A stretch of DNA of 64,000 nucleotides from Edaphobacter lichenicola (GTDB taxonomy: Bacteria; Acidobacteriota; Terriglobia; Terriglobales; Acidobacteriaceae). A program made the position numbers and the translations under genes. Below, piece after piece: positions 60,612-64,000 of this stretch. The notes beneath the pieces are model-generated. The model had not been told where the DNA came from. It ran no database searches and saw only the letters and a list, made by a program, of their open reading frames with translations. The stretch's first letter is position 1; each line of letters opens with the position of its first letter. The stretch is from assembly GCF_014201315.1 (NCBI RefSeq), contig NZ_JACHDY010000002.1, forward strand, positions 62,001 to 126,000. The letters are read 5' to 3'.

Positions 60612-61358
60612 TCAATCGCCCAAGACCCTCCCCAGCGCCCGAGCACTCACCAATCTCCGCTCCAGATGCCGCTCCAGGTTCTCCACCGCAAACTTCCGCA
60701 GATCCGCCGCCCGCCCCTTAGGCCAATCCTCCTTCGCCAACTCCCCCACGGTCCCGCGAAAGATCCTCACCGCCTCCCCCACCGAACCCGCCAACAGCGC
60801 CACACTCCCCGGCCTTCGGTCATCCTCGCAGGTCACCCCATCGCTCGTCGCCGAATACCAAACTGTCCCCCCACGCAGATCCAACCCACAAACAACACAG
60901 TGTCCCAGCTCCGGCATCCATCCCATCAGCCTGCTCATCCACAGTGAAAAGTAAGTCACCGGCATCCACACCTTCCCCACCTGTATCTGGTCGAGCACCG
61001 CCAGCACCAGCCGAAACACCGCATCCTCCGGAGCCTGCTCCGGCAGCGCCTCCTCCACCACCTCCGCCACAAACTGCAGCGCCGCCGTCCGCGCATAATC
61101 AATCGGCCGCGACAGCGGCGAACTCAAAATCTCAAACGCATCCAGCCGCACCAGCTCCTGCTTCGGCCTCTCCGCATAGGTCGCCCGCACATACGTCATC
61201 GGCTCCAGCGCCCCGCCAAACCGACGCCGCGACCGCATCGCATGACGAGCCACCCCCTTCACCCGTCCCTGCTCCCGCGTAAACAGGCTCACCAGCAGGT
61301 CCGCCTCCTGAAACGGCCACACCCGCAACACGATCGCCTCTCCCTGCCGCTCAATCAT
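60612..61358 (-). CDS. recO: DNA repair protein RecO
   Basis: 248 residues. The N-terminal OB fold (EAIVLRVWPFQEADLLVSLFTREQGRVKGVARHAMRS) and the helical middle are typical; the zinc site is only partly visible (HCVVCG, then TCEDD), with two of the usual four cysteines followed by a later cysteine. RecO works with RecF/RecR to load RecA on gapped DNA. ATG 61358. Confidence 0.9.
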   Translation of the reverse strand: MIERQGEAIVLRVWPFQEADLLVSLFTREQGRVKGVARHAMRSRRRFGGALEPMTYVRATYAERPKQELVRLDAFEILSSPLSRPIDYARTAALQFVAEVVEEALPEQAPEDAVFRLVLAVLDQIQVGKVWMPVTYFSLWMSRLMGWMPELGHCVVCGLDLRGGTVWYSATSDGVTCEDDRRPGSVALLAGSVGEAVRIFRGTVGELAKEDWPKGRAADLRKFAVENLERHLERRLVSARALGRVLGD

Positions 61359-61471
61359 CCCTACCAGACTATTCCACCGCTAACTGGAAGACGAAAACCA
61401 CCACCGCTGGTATAGGATTGCGTTCCGCGAGCAAACCCATCTGCCGCCAGCAACACTCTTGGAGGAATAGC

Positions 61472-61834
61472 GTGAACAAAAAACAACGATTCTTTGTCGC
61501 AGCAGCAATGACAGTTTCCCTAATCGCAATGGCAGAAGAACCCGGGGCAAACATCAAAGTCACCGGCTGGGTCATCGACTCAGCATGTGCGTACACCAAG
61601 GGCCTGAGCAAACCCATCGGAGTAGCGTGCGCGAAAGCCTGCGCCAAAAACGGTTCGCCTCTGGTCATCCTGCAGGATGACGGAACCATCTATCTGCCGA
61701 TCGACAGCAACACACCCTCCGCATCCCAGAACACCAGGCTACTGCCCTACGCCGGAGAGCACGTTACGATCACCGGAAAGGACTACGCAAGAAACGGCTC
61801 GCACGGCCTCGTCATCGACACTATCTCAAGATGA
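61472..61834 (+). CDS. Small exported protein
   Basis: 120 residues. A signal peptide (FFVAAAMTVSLIAMAEE) leads to a short domain with the motif GWVIDSACAYTKGLSKPIGVACAKACAKNGSPLVILQDDGTIYLP and a C-terminal YAGEHVTITGKDY. Three cysteines in the first motif may bind metal or form disulfides. The latter half looks like a small OB fold. Family unknown to me. GTG 61472 is chosen because GGAGG lies seven bases upstream; the frame is open a little further. Confidence 0.68.
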   Translation: MNKKQRFFVAAAMTVSLIAMAEEPGANIKVTGWVIDSACAYTKGLSKPIGVACAKACAKNGSPLVILQDDGTIYLPIDSNTPSASQNTRLLPYAGEHVTITGKDYARNGSHGLVIDTISR

Positions 61835-61893
61835 GCGGCCAGCCTGATCTTCGACCGAACTGCTCTGCGTAGTCGCTCGAGGGGAGCCGCATC

Positions 61894-61935
61894 CAAAAAA
61901 AGACGCGCAGCCCGTAGGCCACGCGTCTCTTTTTG
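61894..61935. terminator. Bidirectional terminator between converging genes
   Basis: A7 run, AGACGCG, loop with an inner GCC/GGC pair, CGCGTCT, then CTTTTT. Works for the exported-protein gene on the plus strand and the ferredoxin gene on the minus strand. Confidence 0.85.
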
Positions 61936-61953
61936 AAATCACCTGAACGAACT

Positions 61954-62214
61954 TTATCGCCCGAAGTGAGCCGCATTCTTCGTCTGATACTCCGCCCACT
62001 TCTCCGGGAGATCATCGCCCGCATAGATCGCCGACACCGGGCAAACCGGCACGCACGCGCCGCAGTCAATGCACTCCACCGGATCGATAAACAGCTGCAC
62101 CGCGTCGCTGTACCCGTTCTCATCCTTCTTCGGATGGATACAATCCACCGGGCAGGCATCCACGCAAGCCGAATCCTTCGTCCCGATGCACGGTTCCGCA
62201 ATCACATAAGCCAT
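61954..62214 (-). CDS. FdxA-type 3Fe-4S/4Fe-4S ferredoxin
   Basis: 86 residues. The first cluster is set by EPCIGTKDSACVDACPVDC (C-x7-C-x3-C-P, the 3Fe-4S/4Fe-4S pattern) and the second by CIDCGACVPVCP. A soluble electron carrier; partner enzymes cannot be named. The C-terminal tail EKWAEYQTKNAAHFGR is typical. ATG 62214 has GGGAGAT upstream. Confidence 0.92.
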   Translation of the reverse strand: MAYVIAEPCIGTKDSACVDACPVDCIHPKKDENGYSDAVQLFIDPVECIDCGACVPVCPVSAIYAGDDLPEKWAEYQTKNAAHFGR

Positions 62215-62361
62215 CTTAAAAATCTCCCTTATCCACGTCTAAAAGTCACCGTCCAAACTCGCCGCGCAAATTCAGCTCGTACGTAGATTCTAGCAGCACA
62301 TCCGCTCTCGTCCGCAACTCACTCCTCAATGCAACTACGAACGTTTCAGCCCCTGTTTCGC

Positions 62362-62805
62362 TCACTTCAAGCCGCTCTGCTCCTGCATCCGCTCCGCCAG
62401 ATTCTCCGGAAAGATTCTCTCCCGCGACTCCACAATCCTGGCCTCACTCCACCAGCGAATCTCCTTCATAATCTCCCTCTCATCCCGCGTAACTCCTATC
62501 AGCCGAGGCTCCTCCCGCCAACACTTCGCCCTGAACAGAAAATCCGTATTGTCCTGCATCTCCCCCTGATGCAGAAACTGATTCCTGTCGCAGTACACCG
62601 GCCCCGTCACCACCAGCTCCAGCCCAAGCTCCTCCCTCACCTCCCGCGCCGCCGCCGCAGCCTCGGTCTCCCCCGCCTCAATCTCTCCACCCGGCAAAGC
62701 CCAGAAGACGAACTCCCCCTCCTCCCGCGGCACCACAAATCGAATCAGCAGAACATCTCCCGCCTCATCAAACAGCATCACCCGCGCCGTCCGCCTCTTC
62801 CGCAC
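62362..62805 (-). CDS. Nudix hydrolase
   Basis: 147 residues with a full Nudix box: [26 protein letters not shown] (G-x5-E-x7-R-E-x2-E-E-x-G). It hydrolyses a nucleoside diphosphate linked to another group; the substrate is not readable. The start is GTG 62805, one base after the stop of the inositol phosphatase gene, so they are translationally coupled. Confidence 0.85.
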   Translation of the reverse strand: MRKRRTARVMLFDEAGDVLLIRFVVPREEGEFVFWALPGGEIEAGETEAAAAAREVREELGLELVVTGPVYCDRNQFLHQGEMQDNTDFLFRAKCWREEPRLIGVTRDEREIMKEIRWWSEARIVESRERIFPENLAERMQEQSGLK

Positions 62806-62806
62806 C

Positions 62807-63679
62807 CTACTTCGCCGTCAACCGCTTCGCCGCAAACTCCGCCGCCGAAGGAATCGCCGTCAACTCCCGCCCCGCAAACATCTCCGTAAACAGATGCACC
62901 ATCTCCTTCTTAATCAGCCCATTCGTAACCAGAGTCTCACGGCTATCCAGCGTGAACTTCCCCCCATCGAAGTGAGTCACCGTCCCCCCCGCCTCCTCCA
63001 CCAGCAAAAAACCCGCCGAAGTATCCCACGGATTCAGATTGAACTCCCAGAACCCATCCAGCCGCCCCGCCGCCACATAAGCCATATCCAGCGCCGCACT
63101 CCCCGCCCGCCTCACCCCATGCGACCGCAGCGTGATCTCGTTATAAAAGTGAATATTCGGGCTCTCATGCCGCTTCTTGCTCGGAAACCCCGTGGCCGTC
63201 AGCGACTCCTGCAGCGAAGCGGTCTTCGACACATGGATCGCACGCCCATTCAGCCACGCGCCCTTGCCCCTCTCTGTAGAAAACATCTCATCCCGTAGCG
63301 GATCGTAGATCACCCCAGCCACCATCTCTCCATCGGCATCCGCGGCCAACCCCGCGACGCGCCTCTCCAGCCCCAGCACCACGCAGAACGCCGGAAACCC
63401 ATGCGCAAAGTTCGTCGTCCCATCCAGCGGATCCACATACCACCGGAACTCGCTCTCCAACCCACTCCGCGTCCCCTCCTCGCCATACACCCCATGCGCA
63501 GGAAACGCCGCCTTCAGCTTCTCCACAATCAACCGCTCACTCGCCCGATCGGCCTCCGTCACCAGGTCCACATCGCCCTTGTACTCCGTCGTCACCCCCT
63601 TCGTATAAAACCCACGCAACAACGCCCCCGCCTGCCGCGCGATCCCCTCACCAATATGCGCAAACTCAAACTTCTTCAC
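62807..63679 (-). CDS. Inositol monophosphatase family protein
   Basis: About 290 residues. The metal and substrate motifs are clear: [18 protein letters not shown], the signature [12 protein letters not shown], and the second signature [15 protein letters not shown]. Related enzymes are SuhB and CysQ; the true substrate is open. I chose GTG 63679 because GGAGGG lies five bases upstream; the frame runs to 63769 without conserved residues. Followed directly by the Nudix gene. Confidence 0.9.
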   Translation of the reverse strand: MKKFEFAHIGEGIARQAGALLRGFYTKGVTTEYKGDVDLVTEADRASERLIVEKLKAAFPAHGVYGEEGTRSGLESEFRWYVDPLDGTTNFAHGFPAFCVVLGLERRVAGLAADADGEMVAGVIYDPLRDEMFSTERGKGAWLNGRAIHVSKTASLQESLTATGFPSKKRHESPNIHFYNEITLRSHGVRRAGSAALDMAYVAAGRLDGFWEFNLNPWDTSAGFLLVEEAGGTVTHFDGGKFTLDSRETLVTNGLIKKEMVHLFTEMFAGRELTAIPSAAEFAAKRLTAK

Positions 63680-63786
63680 CGTAACCCTCCCATCGACCGA
63701 AGCCTTCTCCAGTGCTATCGTTGTCCACCAGAGTATCCTGTGCCCCGCCGGCCCCGCTCGAAACTCCATCTCTCTCGAGGTCAGTC

Positions 63787-64000
63787 ATGCCAAAATTTCT
63801 GATCGAACGCGACATCCCCGACGCCGCGCACCTCACCCGCGAGCAGCTCACCGCCATCTCCAAAAGCTCCTGCTCCACCCTCCGCGGCATCGATACCGAA
63901 GTCAAGTGGCTCACCTCCTTCGTCACCGCCGACAAGATCTACTGCATCTACATTGCGCCAGACGAAGAGATCATCCGCCGCCACGCCTTCGAGCACGGCT
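63787..64000 (+). CDS. DUF4242 family protein (3' end outside window)
   Basis: The first 71 residues are visible: MPKFLIERDIPDAAHLTREQLTAISKSSC followed by IYCIYIAPDEEIIRRHAFEHG. This matches small DUF4242 ferredoxin-like-fold proteins, some of which bind nickel. Two His (HAFEH) near the end may be ligands. ATG 63787 has GAGG upstream. Confidence 0.78.
   Translation, partial: MPKFLIERDIPDAAHLTREQLTAISKSSCSTLRGIDTEVKWLTSFVTADKIYCIYIAPDEEIIRRHAFEHG

Noticed and set aside
1-64000. tRNA, rRNA, prophage or insertion-sequence genes
   Set aside because: None seen on either strand: no tRNA-like cloverleaf with a T-loop, no transposase or integrase motifs.

Overview
The window is about 64 kb of a GC-rich, gene-dense bacterial chromosome. 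Several things point to Acidobacteriota, class Terriglobia (the Granulicella/Edaphobacter/Terriglobus neighbourhood): a VWFA-related protein of the acidobacterial type, a FecR/DUF6600 protein, a PEP-CTERM protein, a bacillithiol-type deacetylase, a full Gram-negative LPS assembly set, and the order psd-pssA-Asd-like. This placement is inference from gene content. I saw no rRNA, tRNA, CRISPR array, transposase, integrase or phage gene.

Layout. 1-5 kb (minus): phospholipid synthesis (psd, pssA) with a truncated Asd-like gene, a DUF465 protein, then tsaB-rimI behind a MeaB GTPase fused to methylmalonyl-CoA epimerase. 5.2-7.5 kb (plus): a sugar-acid type MFS transporter and a FadR-type regulator. 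7.7-11.3 kb: metG, then a PEP-CTERM gene bracketed by a duplicate of the metG 3' end. 11.3-19 kb: cupin, tatD, yajQ, polyprenyl synthase, xseB, a homocysteine methyltransferase/MTHFR fusion and a surface lipoprotein. 19-22 kb: bshB1-like gene plus two Tat-exported ferritin-like paralogues. 22-25.7 kb: P-loop protein, lpxD, lpxL, SYLF protein. 26-31.2 kb: LuxR-type regulator, dcd, HU, priA, ppa. 31.4-34.8 kb: NTF2-like protein, MmyB-like regulator, lectin-LssY protein, RNase T2. 35.5-47.2 kb (all minus): lptCA, lptB, rpoN, hpf, rapZ, msbA-like, yicC, gmk, rpoZ, udg, i.e. the conserved rpoN neighbourhood joined to LPS export. 47.4-54 kb: an unknown protein, OpgC-like protein, GNAT, small membrane protein, glyQ-glyS. 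54-64 kb: FecR/DUF6600 protein, VWFA protein, HxlR-SDR pair, ArsP-like permease, recO, ferredoxin, Nudix, inositol phosphatase and a truncated DUF4242 gene.

The most striking non-genic signal is a family of long, nested inverted-repeat elements of about 180-197 bp. Six copies lie at 10316, 11180, 22733, 33866, 47212 and 59186, always between genes. They share complementary outer arms starting GTCCTGCCGGACGGGC, a central hairpin (TCCCGTTGGTCGGA and its complement) and a GTCACGAAGTGAC mini-hairpin. Three copies also carry a hairpin plus T-run resembling an intrinsic terminator. A second repeat class is made of 7-bp units (NNNCCCT) and occurs as inverted arrays before bshB1 and inside the priA coding sequence.

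Themes: envelope building (LPS acylation, flipping and export, phospholipids, undecaprenyl-type lipid synthesis, OpgC), translation and tRNA modification (metG, glyQS, tsaB, rimI, hpf), and DNA maintenance (priA, recO, udg, xseB, HU, dcd). All calls rest on reading the sequence; no database search was run.
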